From positions 3,401,256 through 3,465,255 of the forward strand of contig NZ_JH976537.1 in the NCBI RefSeq assembly GCF_000309385.1: 64,000 nt of DNA. The letters are read 5' to 3'. The position numbers were made by a program, and so were the translations under genes. This document shows positions 51,625 to 59,777 of this stretch, in pieces. The DNA comes from Nodosilinea nodulosa PCC 7104. GTDB lineage: Bacteria; Cyanobacteriota; Cyanobacteriia; Phormidesmidales; Phormidesmidaceae. A model generated the notes under the pieces. That model saw nothing but the letters and a program-made list of their open reading frames with translations, was not told where the DNA came from and made no database searches. Positions within the stretch are counted from its first letter, which is position 1. Each line of letters starts with the position of its first letter.

Positions 51625-51955
51625 CGCTTGTGAGACTGTAATAGCGACGTCTAGCTCCTCCCCGCTCTTCAACGACTTCTTCTCCAAATCTCGAAGAGAC
51701 GAGTCCTTTCTGCTCAAGGCTGTGCAGGGTTGGGTATAGAGATCCAATGCTGATTGACTCTGTTCCTCCACTACACTCTTTGACGGCTCGCTGGATTTCC
51801 AATCCATATCGCTCTTGATAACCGATGGCAAAGAGGACGATCTGCTCTCGCAAGGTGGGCTTTGAGGCCTTTCCTTTTCCATTTTTGTCAACTCCTGTTG
51901 TTTCGCTAGGAGCAGCTTGTGCTGTTCTAGCTTTGCTTTGCTGAGATGTGGTCAT
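51557..51955 (-). CDS. PadR-family transcriptional regulator
   Basis: A 132-residue winged-helix repressor: REQIVLFAIGYQERYGLEIQRAV then SIGSLYPTLHSLEQKGLVSSRFGEEVVEERGGARRRYYSLTSDGL, the PadR N-terminal HTH. The N-terminal 35 residues are low-complexity. I start it at the ATG at 51955, six bases after AAAGGAGA, rather than 18 bases upstream. A palindrome CTTGTATACAAG at 51604-51615 lies inside its neighbour and TTACAAG-TGT-CTTGTAA at 52780-52796 upstream; both contain TACAAG/CTTGTA and could be its operators. Confidence 0.82.
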   Translation of the reverse strand: MTTSQQSKARTAQAAPSETTGVDKNGKGKASKPTLREQIVLFAIGYQERYGLEIQRAVKECSGGTESISIGSLYPTLHSLEQKGLVSSRFGEEVVEERGGARRRYYSLTSDGLSCIQAIQQYQSELLTWQST

Positions 51956-51983
51956 AGGATTCTCCTTTTTCATATTTAGTCAG

Positions 51984-52511
51984 TCAAAGTAAATCCTTAG
52001 ACCCTTTGCACAAAGCAGGAACCAACGGAGTGGTCAGCAATGAATAGCGAATCGACCAGCCAGAATTATTTATTACAAAAATCACCGGCTTTGTAAGCTT
52101 TTCGATAGCCCAATATGGCTTGCCTGACAACTTATTTTCAGTAGAAAAACCGAGCAAACTATCAAATTCTTCACGTAGATATTCAGCCTCTTGGAGAAAT
52201 GATATTAGGATCGCCTTCAAAAATTCCAAGAATGCATTCAATTCATTTTCCAAAGCTTGCACCACATGTTCAAAATTTAGCTTCTTTCCCCAGCGAAAAA
52301 CCCATCTTTTTTGCCACTGAAGAAGAAAAAAGATGTATGCATCTTGTACACTTCCACCTGAAAAATAAACCGGATGAGGATGAGTGAAATTAGCTAGTTC
52401 TTCTGCCTCCTTATCTTGATCTTGGAGATGAACAATTAAGTTAGGCTTATAGATGCTAGGTTTTCGCTCCGACTTGACGCACTCCACAGCTTTCTCAAAT
52501 TGATAAAACAT
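51984..52511 (-). CDS. uncharacterised protein of the PadR locus
   Basis: A 175-residue protein that I do not recognise: MFYQFEKAVECVKSERKPS, then a region rich in aromatic and charged residues with HPHPVYFSGGSVQDAYIFFLLQWQKRWVFRW, then a helical part, LENELNAFLEFLKAILISFLQEAEYLREEFDSLL. The start at 52511 is well supported by CGGAGG six bases upstream, which makes the longer frame (to 52679) unlikely. It is the first gene of an operon with padR (28 bases downstream). The DNA is AT-rich, a sign of transfer. One hydrophobic stretch, ILISFLQ, is too short for a clear membrane helix. Confidence 0.65.
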   Translation of the reverse strand: MFYQFEKAVECVKSERKPSIYKPNLIVHLQDQDKEAEELANFTHPHPVYFSGGSVQDAYIFFLLQWQKRWVFRWGKKLNFEHVVQALENELNAFLEFLKAILISFLQEAEYLREEFDSLLGFSTENKLSGKPYWAIEKLTKPVIFVINNSGWSIRYSLLTTPLVPALCKGSKDLL

Positions 52512-52857
52512 ATGCTGCCTCCGATAATTCAAAAGTTTTTTCAACCAAGCGCTGAATACCCCAATATTCCGTTGGCATATTTGCTGCTGAGAATGGCTGA
52601 CACTTTCACCCCGCCGTTGCTTATCAAAAACTGTCTCAAGTCTTGACTCCTGAACATTGCAAGAATAGCTTGGCATCATCCACCCTCAAAGACCCGGAAG
52701 GAGCAAAATAGAGACCTATATGCCATCAACGCTGTTGTTTGACTGAGTGTCAACATCCCTCAGCCATCAGTGAATAGCATTACAAGTGTCTTGTAAGTGC
52801 GATAATACTTCAAATTGCGATAGTACGCAATACCTAGCCAACGTGCGGATGCCAAAA
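52512..52857. promoter_or_regulatory. upstream region of the PadR operon with two palindromes
   Basis: A 346-base AT-rich region. TTACAAG-TGT-CTTGTAA (52780-52796, 7-base arms) and ATTGCG-ATAGTA-CGCAAT (52814-52831, 6-base arms) lie near the right end. These could be operators for the PadR protein or another regulator. No gene seen otherwise. Confidence 0.5.
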
Positions 52858-53718
52858 TCAGCGTTGAGTAGATGCAGCCGGTAAGTAACTGGGGCGAGCG
52901 GTTTTGGCTTGGGTTAGGGTTTCGCGCAAAGCGTCCCAATCTTCAGTGGCGATCAGGGCTTTGAGCTGCTCTAGTTGTTGCTGATACTGGGTTAAGGCAT
53001 CCAGCAGCGCCGCCCGGTTGTGGCGTGCCATCAGCGTCCCCAGCTCCGGCACGCCGCCGCCGACCCGACTGGTGTCTTGAAATCCTGAGCTGGCCAAGGT
53101 CTGAGCCAATTCGCGAATGGCAGGATCTACCTCGCCCTGGCAGGCCAAAATCAGGCTGCTGCTGACCATCACCGGCAGGTGCGAGATCCATGCCACCGCG
53201 CGATCGTGCTGGTCAGGGTGGCACTGGCAGAGGTTTGCGCCGAGGGAAGCGGCGATCGCCCGCACCCGCTCTAGCGCTTCAGGCTTCGTCGTATCAGTCG
53301 GAGTGAGCACGTAGGGGCGGCCCTGAAACAGTCCCGCCACCGCCACCGCCAGCCCCGCCTCCGCCTTGCCCGCCATCGGGTGCCCGCCGACAAAGTTGGG
53401 CCATAGAGCCGCGATCGCTGGCACAATTTCTCCCTTCACCGAGGCCACATCGGTCACCACCGCCCCCTCCGATAGATAGGGCGCGATCGCCTCAGCGGTG
53501 GCAACGGTTACGTCGATGGGGGTGCAGATAAACACCACATCCGCCCCTGCCACCAGGGCTAGATCCGTCCCTGCTTTGGTCACGGCCCCCATGGCCAGAG
53601 CGGCCTCAGCGGTCTCTGCCCGGCGGGCAATGCCCACGACCGAGTGGCCCTGGCGAACCAGGTCCAGGCCCAGGGATCCTCCGATCAAGCCCAGGCCCAC
53701 AATGGCGATCTGCTCCAT
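52858..53718 (-). CDS. tyrA: prephenate/arogenate dehydrogenase
   Basis: A 286-residue NAD(P)-dependent enzyme of tyrosine synthesis. The Rossmann motif IVGLGLIGGSLGLDL begins at the start, and VFICTPIDVT, VTDVASVKGEI and FVGGHPMAGKAEAGLAVA are TyrA hallmarks. The His pair needed for catalysis lies in WISHLPVMVSSSL. Cyanobacterial members usually prefer arogenate. The frame extends 13 codons upstream, but the ATG at 53718 fits the family. Complete. Confidence 0.92.
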   Translation of the reverse strand: MEQIAIVGLGLIGGSLGLDLVRQGHSVVGIARRAETAEAALAMGAVTKAGTDLALVAGADVVFICTPIDVTVATAEAIAPYLSEGAVVTDVASVKGEIVPAIAALWPNFVGGHPMAGKAEAGLAVAVAGLFQGRPYVLTPTDTTKPEALERVRAIAASLGANLCQCHPDQHDRAVAWISHLPVMVSSSLILACQGEVDPAIRELAQTLASSGFQDTSRVGGGVPELGTLMARHNRAALLDALTQYQQQLEQLKALIATEDWDALRETLTQAKTARPSYLPAASTQR

Positions 53719-53943
53719 AGTCTCTAACCCTTTGCCCGCAGTGGTTATTCCCAGCATATCGGTGGAGAGTTACCCGGAAGCCTCGACGAATCTTCTATGC
53801 GACAATAAACACTTATAGAACTCATAGACTCTGCCTGTCGGTCACGATTCACCGGGTCGACAGGCAACCCCTAGGCCACCGCCGTCGTCAACCATCTAGC
53901 TGCTGCCCTAACCCACCCCTATCGTCAACGGAACGCCAACATC

Positions 53944-55554
53944 TTGATCGAGGCCCAAGTACACCAACAACTGCGCGCCCTGCTGCGGGAATGGGGAGAG
54001 CCAAGCTGGCCCCATCAGCTGACGCTGGCGCGGCTGGTGGCGCGGGCGCTGCGGCTGGGGCGGAGCGCCCTGTTGCAGGTGGGTGGTCTGTCGGCCTACC
54101 AGGGCGAATACCGCCTAAGCTATCTGATCGCCCTGATGATGTGGCCCGGCCCGGCCATTGTGGTGGCCCCGGAACCCACCGCCCAGCGGTTGCTGATGGT
54201 CGATCTGCCGCGCCTTCAGGAGAAACTGCGGCTGCACAAGCCCGTGCACCGGGGCGATTGCTGGCCCGGCCCCGACTTCAGCGGCCTGCTGATTACCACC
54301 CCCCAGATCTGGCTGAGCGATCGCCTGGGCGACGGGGGCCAGTTTCCCGACGGCGTTCCCACCCTGATAGACGATGCCGACAATCTAGAGCTGTGGGCGC
54401 AATCACAGCTCACCGCCGATCTCGCCGCCCTCGACTGGAATCACCTGGCCCTGGCCTACCCCAACCACCAGGGGTTGATTGAAGACACCCACGTGGCCTT
54501 GACCCACGCCGCCTTTCAGCGCCCGATCAACCCCTACCACCGCTATCTGCTAGACGAAAACGACTGTCAGCGGCTCCAGCGACTGCACCAGGTGCTCACG
54601 GCCAGCCGCGCCCCCCAGTCCGAGGGGCCAATGCCGATCCAGTGGGCGCGATTTTGGCGGCAGTTCAACCCGCCCGACCACCTGCTGTGGTTTTCGGTCG
54701 ATCGCGATCGCGGCCAGATGGGGCTGCACTGCGCCCCGGTTGATCTGGCCACCGCCCTGACTCCGGTGTGGCCCCGGCAGTCGGTGGTGCTGATTGGGGC
54801 AGCCCTCGATCCCGATCCAGGGGCCGACAACTTTCGCCAGCGGCTGGGGCTGAGCGACCTCACCTGCCTCCAGTTCACCCCCAATCGCCACCATGAGGCG
54901 ATTCAGCTCTACCTGCCCACCCACCTGCCGTTGCCCAATACGCCGCAGTTTCAGGCGGCGCTGCACCAGGAAATTCGCCACTTGCTGAGCCAGGGGGCCA
55001 GGCCCAGCCAATTCGAAGATCGGCGCGAGGATCGTTCCCATCCTGGGCCAGATACCTACGCGGAGTCGGACCCCGATGGCTTTGTTCCCCCCGCTGGGCC
55101 GACGGTGATTTTGCTCGACGATCTGCCCCTCAAGGGGCAGCTGGGGGCGGCGCTGGCCGGGGAGTTTGGCTCGCGGGTGCAGGTCGAGCAGGCCAACCTC
55201 GGCAGCAACGGCATTCTGGTCAGCGGCTGGGAATTTTGGCAGCGGCAGCGAGCCTTCCTGCCGCCTCCAAATCTACTCATTGTCGCTACTCTGCCGCTGC
55301 CTTCCCTCGAAAATCCGCTGGTGGCGGGGCGGGTGGCCTTCCACAAGCGGCGGCGGCAGGACTGGTTTCGGCTCTATCTGTTTCCCACGGCGGTGACCGA
55401 GCTGCAGCGCGCCGTGGCCCCCTCCCGGCTGCACGCGGGCACCGTAGCCCTGCTCGATACCCGCGTGCACTATCGCAGCTACGGGGCGCAAATTTTGGAG
55501 GCCCTCAGCCCGGCGGCCTGCACGCGATCGCTGCCCAGCGACTGGCGACCCTAG
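53944..55554 (+). CDS. DinG-like helicase-family protein with degenerate Walker A
   Basis: A 536-residue protein resembling the cyanobacterial DinG/XPD-related helicase group: an N-terminal motor-like half (LLQVGGLSAYQGEYRLSYLIALMMWPGPAIVVAPEPTAQRLL; the expected GxGK(T/S) is replaced by GGLSAYQG), a DExH-like position reading LIDDADNLELW, and a C-terminal motor half with VVLIGAALD, FLPPPNLLIVATLPLPSLENPL and LHAGTVALLDTRVHYRSYGAQIL (motif VI region lacking clear Arg fingers). ATP use is doubtful; it may bind DNA or be a regulatory helicase relative. Starts with TTG at 53944, with no other start nearby. Confidence 0.7.
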   Translation: MIEAQVHQQLRALLREWGEPSWPHQLTLARLVARALRLGRSALLQVGGLSAYQGEYRLSYLIALMMWPGPAIVVAPEPTAQRLLMVDLPRLQEKLRLHKPVHRGDCWPGPDFSGLLITTPQIWLSDRLGDGGQFPDGVPTLIDDADNLELWAQSQLTADLAALDWNHLALAYPNHQGLIEDTHVALTHAAFQRPINPYHRYLLDENDCQRLQRLHQVLTASRAPQSEGPMPIQWARFWRQFNPPDHLLWFSVDRDRGQMGLHCAPVDLATALTPVWPRQSVVLIGAALDPDPGADNFRQRLGLSDLTCLQFTPNRHHEAIQLYLPTHLPLPNTPQFQAALHQEIRHLLSQGARPSQFEDRREDRSHPGPDTYAESDPDGFVPPAGPTVILLDDLPLKGQLGAALAGEFGSRVQVEQANLGSNGILVSGWEFWQRQRAFLPPPNLLIVATLPLPSLENPLVAGRVAFHKRRRQDWFRLYLFPTAVTELQRAVAPSRLHAGTVALLDTRVHYRSYGAQILEALSPAACTRSLPSDWRP

Positions 55555-55637
55555 CCAGGGCTTCAGCTGAGCCCCCTAATTCGCTATGGTTAAGGGTATA
55601 CAGTAGTCACCCACTAGAACGTGGCGGCGTAGAAACT

Positions 55638-55853
55638 ATGGGCGAATCAAAACGACGCAAAGAGCAACTGGGCGAAAAGTATGGTCAGGCGGAGCCCATT
55701 TTGCCTGGCCTGCCGATTACCAAAGAGCAGTCGCGGCAGTTTGTAAAGTGGACAACCCGAGGTACCTGGGGCGCCATCATCGTAGTGATTGCCTTCTGGA
55801 TCACCCTGCGATTTGTGGGTCCTGGCCTCGGCTGGTGGAGCCTGGCCGACTAG
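55638..55853 (+). CDS. DUF2839 family small membrane protein
   Basis: A 71-residue protein: MGESKRRKEQLGEKYGQAEPILPGLPITKEQSRQF, then a membrane helix (GTWGAIIVVIAFWITLRFVGPGLGWW). This is the DUF2839 pattern, found in nearly all cyanobacteria, of unknown role. It is small and lies in the same frame as a shadow of the helicase gene. The start is set by the conserved MGESKRRK. Confidence 0.9.
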   Translation: MGESKRRKEQLGEKYGQAEPILPGLPITKEQSRQFVKWTTRGTWGAIIVVIAFWITLRFVGPGLGWWSLAD

Positions 55854-55992
55854 GGCGGCAAATCTCAGGATTTGCAGACATAAACCTGGCTAAATTTCCT
55901 GCTCTCGCTAAGAAATCATAATTACTGCTTTCCGTCCACCGTAGATTCTAGGTAGAGTGGGGGAAGGTGGTTGCGCGGGAGTTTGCGGGAAT

Positions 55993-58248
55993 ATGCTGAG
56001 CCAACAACGGCACTCTGGTCCCCAGCGGGGAGAACCCCTAGCGGAAGGGGTCGCCAAGGACTTTAGTCTGATTGTCGACGGGTCGGAGCCTGCCCTGGCC
56101 CTGCCTGAGGTGCTGCCCCCCGTGGCCCAGGCCGGAGGGCAGTCGTGGCGGCTGCTGCTGATTTCCCTGCTGACCTGCGGGGCGGCGAGCGGGGCGGCCT
56201 TTGGGGCCTTTCTGTGGCTGATAAATCTACCGCCTACCGTCAATTGTGAGAATGCGGCCACGGCTACTACTGATCGCGCCCGGCTGTTTTGCGCTCAGAC
56301 CGCCGCTGAATCGGGGGAATTGACCGATGTGCTAGCCGCCCTCGACTTGGTTAGCGGCTGGACGGCGGAGCACCCGCTCCACTACGAGGTGCAGCCGCTG
56401 GTGGAGCAGTGGTCCTGGGTGGTGCTAAAGGCGGCTGAGCGAGAGCTGCGCGGCAATGGCAGCATGGCCGAGGCCGAGGCCATGGTCAGCCATATTCCAG
56501 CCGACAGCCCTGTGTTTGCCAAGGCCCAGGAGACCATGCAAACCTGGCAGGCCGAGTGGGATCAGGGCGAGGCGATTATGGCTACGGCCCAGACGGCTCT
56601 CCAGAAGCAGGACTGGCCCACGGCCTCGAAGCAAATTCTGGCCCTGGCCGAGCTGAAAAATTCCCACTGGCGGGTGGAGCAGGTGCAGGCGCTGTCCCAG
56701 CAGATTCGCCAGGAACGCCGCGCCCAGGAGCTGCTGGCCCAAGCTGTTGCCACCGCCGCCCCCGGCGGCAGCGATCGCCTGGAGTCGGCCCTGCGCACCG
56801 CCAGCCACATTGACGAGAGCACCTACGCCCGCCAGCAGGCCCAGCCCTACCTCAACCGCTGGAGCGACCTGCTGCTCAAGCTGGGCCGCGACAAGTGGTA
56901 TGCCTCCGATTTAAATACCGCGATCGCCCTGGGCCGCAGCGCCGCCCTCAACCCCAGCCGCGCCAAGGTCGCCCAGGAGCTGATTTGGATCAGTCAGGCC
57001 CGCCAGATGGCCCAGCAGAGCCTCACCACCTGGCGCACCTCCCCCGACCAGCTGGTGACGCTTTACAAGGCCATGCTGCTGGCCAATCGGCTGTCCGCCG
57101 ACAGCCCCTACTATCCCCAGGCCCAGTCGAGCGTGGCCACCTGGCGCACCCACCTGGGCGATCTGGCCCAGCTCCAAACCGCCCAGGCGGTTGGCCAAGT
57201 GCGCGACATTGATGCCCTCAAGGTCGCCATCGACCAGGCCGCCAAGGTGCCCATGGGCCACCCCCGCCGGGTGCAGGCCCAAACCCTGGTGGCCCACTGG
57301 CGGCAAGAGATTGAGCGCCTAGAAGATCGCCCCCAGCTGGTTAAGGCCCACGAACTGGCCAGCGCTAAGACCTTTGAGGGCCTGCGGGAGGCCATTCAAA
57401 CCGCCAATGCCATTCCCCTGCACCGCGCTCTTCGCAGCGAAGCCCAGGGCTGGGTCTATATTTGGACCAACGAATTGCAGGTGATGGAGGATCGGCCCGC
57501 CCTCGAACGGGCGCGATCGCTGGCCACCCAGGGCAATCTCTCCCAGGCCATTGCCGAAGCCAGCAGCATCAGGCCGGGCCGCGCCCTCTACGACGAGGCT
57601 AAGACTGCGATCGCGGGCTGGCGGTGGGAGATTGCCGCAGCCGAGCGCGATCGCCTGCGCGATCTCCAGCGGGCCGCCGTCCGTCAGGCTGAGCTGGCAG
57701 CACCCGCCGAGGCCGATCCGGCGATCGACTCCCCTGCCGAGGCTCCGCCGATCGATCCCCTGGCCCCGGCGGCAGAGGCACTGCCCGTGGCCCCAGCCCC
57801 GGTGCCCGCCGGTCTGCGCCTGCCGCGATCGCCCCTGCCTACCCACATCGATACTGTCCCCGGCGACAGTGCGGTACCCGCAGAGGCGGTGAACCCGGTG
57901 GCGCCACAAGGCGGACCGGCCCCAGGCTCCCCGCCTCCCGCCCTGGTGGCGCCCGCCCCCCTGCCCACGGCGCCCAACCCGGCCCCGGCGGCACCGGCCC
58001 CCCTGGCCCCCCAGCCTATGCACCTGGCGCCGCCGCCCATCACCGCTCCCCCGCCACCGGCTCCCCAGGGGGCCGTTCCTCGGGTGACAGACCCACAGCC
58101 CACAGACCCCCAGGCCTCGCAGTCTGCTGCCCCCAGGGTGTCTGCCCTACCCCAGCTTGACAGCCCTGTATCTCTGCCGCTGCGGTGGTCTGGGGCCAGC
58201 CGCCGGGAGCAGATTGCGCAGCTGCCAGAACCAGCCCAGAGCAGGTGA
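55993..58248 (+). CDS. large membrane protein with helical repeats and proline-rich tail
   Basis: A 751-residue protein: a hydrophilic N-terminus, one membrane helix (LLLISLLTCGAASGAAFGAFLWLINLP, residues about 49-75), a long Ala/Gln/Arg-rich helical region with repeats of about 60 residues (A..W..EI..LEDRP.L..AHELA), and a Pro/Ala-rich C-terminus from about residue 590. Similar cyanobacterial proteins are often labelled chromosome-segregation ATPase, but no ATPase motif is present. It is probably anchored with its repeats outside. It starts at the ATG at 55993. Confidence 0.75.
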   Translation: MLSQQRHSGPQRGEPLAEGVAKDFSLIVDGSEPALALPEVLPPVAQAGGQSWRLLLISLLTCGAASGAAFGAFLWLINLPPTVNCENAATATTDRARLFCAQTAAESGELTDVLAALDLVSGWTAEHPLHYEVQPLVEQWSWVVLKAAERELRGNGSMAEAEAMVSHIPADSPVFAKAQETMQTWQAEWDQGEAIMATAQTALQKQDWPTASKQILALAELKNSHWRVEQVQALSQQIRQERRAQELLAQAVATAAPGGSDRLESALRTASHIDESTYARQQAQPYLNRWSDLLLKLGRDKWYASDLNTAIALGRSAALNPSRAKVAQELIWISQARQMAQQSLTTWRTSPDQLVTLYKAMLLANRLSADSPYYPQAQSSVATWRTHLGDLAQLQTAQAVGQVRDIDALKVAIDQAAKVPMGHPRRVQAQTLVAHWRQEIERLEDRPQLVKAHELASAKTFEGLREAIQTANAIPLHRALRSEAQGWVYIWTNELQVMEDRPALERARSLATQGNLSQAIAEASSIRPGRALYDEAKTAIAGWRWEIAAAERDRLRDLQRAAVRQAELAAPAEADPAIDSPAEAPPIDPLAPAAEALPVAPAPVPAGLRLPRSPLPTHIDTVPGDSAVPAEAVNPVAPQGGPAPGSPPPALVAPAPLPTAPNPAPAAPAPLAPQPMHLAPPPITAPPPPAPQGAVPRVTDPQPTDPQASQSAAPRVSALPQLDSPVSLPLRWSGASRREQIAQLPEPAQSR

Positions 58249-58348
58249 CCGCGCCAATATCGCCCCAGACGGTGAACCGCTCTGAGATTCGGCTCACCAG
58301 CGCTCTGTAGGCCCGCCTCCCTTTTCTGCGGTGGCCCTACGGCCCCTG

Positions 58349-59650
58349 TCAGCGGTCCTTCCGGTCTGCATCGGCCCCTGGGCGGCCCCGCAGCAGCATT
58401 TCTCGGCGGTAAATGGCGTTGCTGGCAATCTCCCAGGGAAAGGTGAACGACTCGAAGGACTCGCTGGTAATGCGATCGACATCGAGATCGGTAACCACTC
58501 GCTTTAGAATGTCGAACAGCCTGGCCCTTAGCGCCTCTAGCTCCTCCAGCGATCGCGCCCGGTCAATTTCGTCCATCAGCGCCAAAATCGTCAGGTTGTA
58601 GCTGTCGGCCCGATTTTTTTGCTTGCCCAGCAGCCAGGCCCGCAGCTGCCACAAGCTGGATAGGCCCAGCACCGACACCGACAGCAGCAGGCCAATGGGT
58701 TCGGCATACTGGACAAAAAATTCGGGTTCACCCTGGCGATAGAACTTTTCGGCCCCCGGATGGAGGGGCAAGCCCAAATCCTGGGAGGTGTCGAGGCGAA
58801 TCATGGCCGCCCGGGGGTAAAGCGCCACCAGCTCATTGCGGTTTTGGTGCAGGGTGCTGGTGAGGGCGTAGACCACCTTGGGGGGCAGCTTTTCCTGGGC
58901 CACCAGCAGGGCGTTGACCGCCACCACCGGCAGATCGGTGGGCGGAATGGGGGGGCTGCCACTGTAGGTGCCCTTGGGAATGACCTGAGCCTCCAGGTAG
59001 GGCAACGACAGCCGCAGGGCATCTACCTGGTCGATGGGAATCAGGCGGGCTTTGCCGGTTTGCAGCAGCTCCGCTACGGCGGGGTTGCCCAGGGTAATCA
59101 CCCGAAACAGGGCGTCGACATCCCCTCGGGCCAGGGCCGCCTGGGCCTGCTCGGTGGGCATGGGCAGCGGGGTCATAGACTCTGGGGTCAGGCCGTAGTG
59201 GTGCACCAGCGGCCAAAACAGTGCGTAGGAGCCGCTGTCTTTGGGCATGAGAGCGACCCGCTTGCCCCGCAGATCGACCACGCTGTCGATGTCGGCGTCG
59301 GTGCGGGCCAGCAGGTGAAACATTTCGGGAAACAGCAGCGCCACCGCCCGCACGGGGGGCTGCACGGGGGTATCGCTCTGCACCAGCGCCAGCTGGGCCT
59401 GGTTGGTTCTGAGTAACTCCATATTTTCTACCGAGCCATCGGTTGCGCGCACCTCGATCGCAATGCTGGGGTGGTTGCGGGCCACCACCGCCGCGAAGGC
59501 CTGGCTAAAGGCGTAGTATTCGCCCGTTTTGCCGCCCGAAGCCAGCACCAGGCGGTAGGTGCGGGTGTGCTCGCGCACTAGAAAAAAAGCCGAGGCCAGT
59601 ACCCCCACCAGACTCACCACCACCACCGGCAAGACAAGCTTTCCCTGCAT
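58349..59650 (-). CDS. TAXI-family TRAP transporter solute-binding protein
   Basis: A 433-residue protein with an N-terminal membrane anchor (LVLPVVVVSLVGVLASAFFLVRE) and the TAXI domain: YRLVLASGGKTGEYYAFSQAFAAVV, DGSVENMELLRTNQAQLALVQSDTP and LMPKDSGSYALFWPLVHHYGLTPESMT. A second helix (YAEPIGLLLSVSVLGLSSLWQLRAW) near the end is unusual for a free binding protein, so it may be membrane-bound on both sides. No TRAP permease gene is near. The ligand is unknown. Confidence 0.85.
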   Translation of the reverse strand: MQGKLVLPVVVVSLVGVLASAFFLVREHTRTYRLVLASGGKTGEYYAFSQAFAAVVARNHPSIAIEVRATDGSVENMELLRTNQAQLALVQSDTPVQPPVRAVALLFPEMFHLLARTDADIDSVVDLRGKRVALMPKDSGSYALFWPLVHHYGLTPESMTPLPMPTEQAQAALARGDVDALFRVITLGNPAVAELLQTGKARLIPIDQVDALRLSLPYLEAQVIPKGTYSGSPPIPPTDLPVVAVNALLVAQEKLPPKVVYALTSTLHQNRNELVALYPRAAMIRLDTSQDLGLPLHPGAEKFYRQGEPEFFVQYAEPIGLLLSVSVLGLSSLWQLRAWLLGKQKNRADSYNLTILALMDEIDRARSLEELEALRARLFDILKRVVTDLDVDRITSESFESFTFPWEIASNAIYRREMLLRGRPGADADRKDR

Positions 59651-59777
59651 AGATCTCCTGGGTCGATATAAAATGGTGACTGGCCAAATTCACTGCGGGG
59701 CTATACCCAGTCCAACTCGGGATTTGCAGCTTTCCCATCGACATCACTCTACCTCTGGACTTGGATCGGGTTGATCT

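Noticed and set aside
51624-51891. N-terminal extension of the PadR-locus small protein to 192 residues
   Set aside because: This part is the out-of-frame shadow of padR: it is Ser/Glu/Pro-rich and has no similarity to a family, whereas padR has a clear HTH and ribosome binding site.
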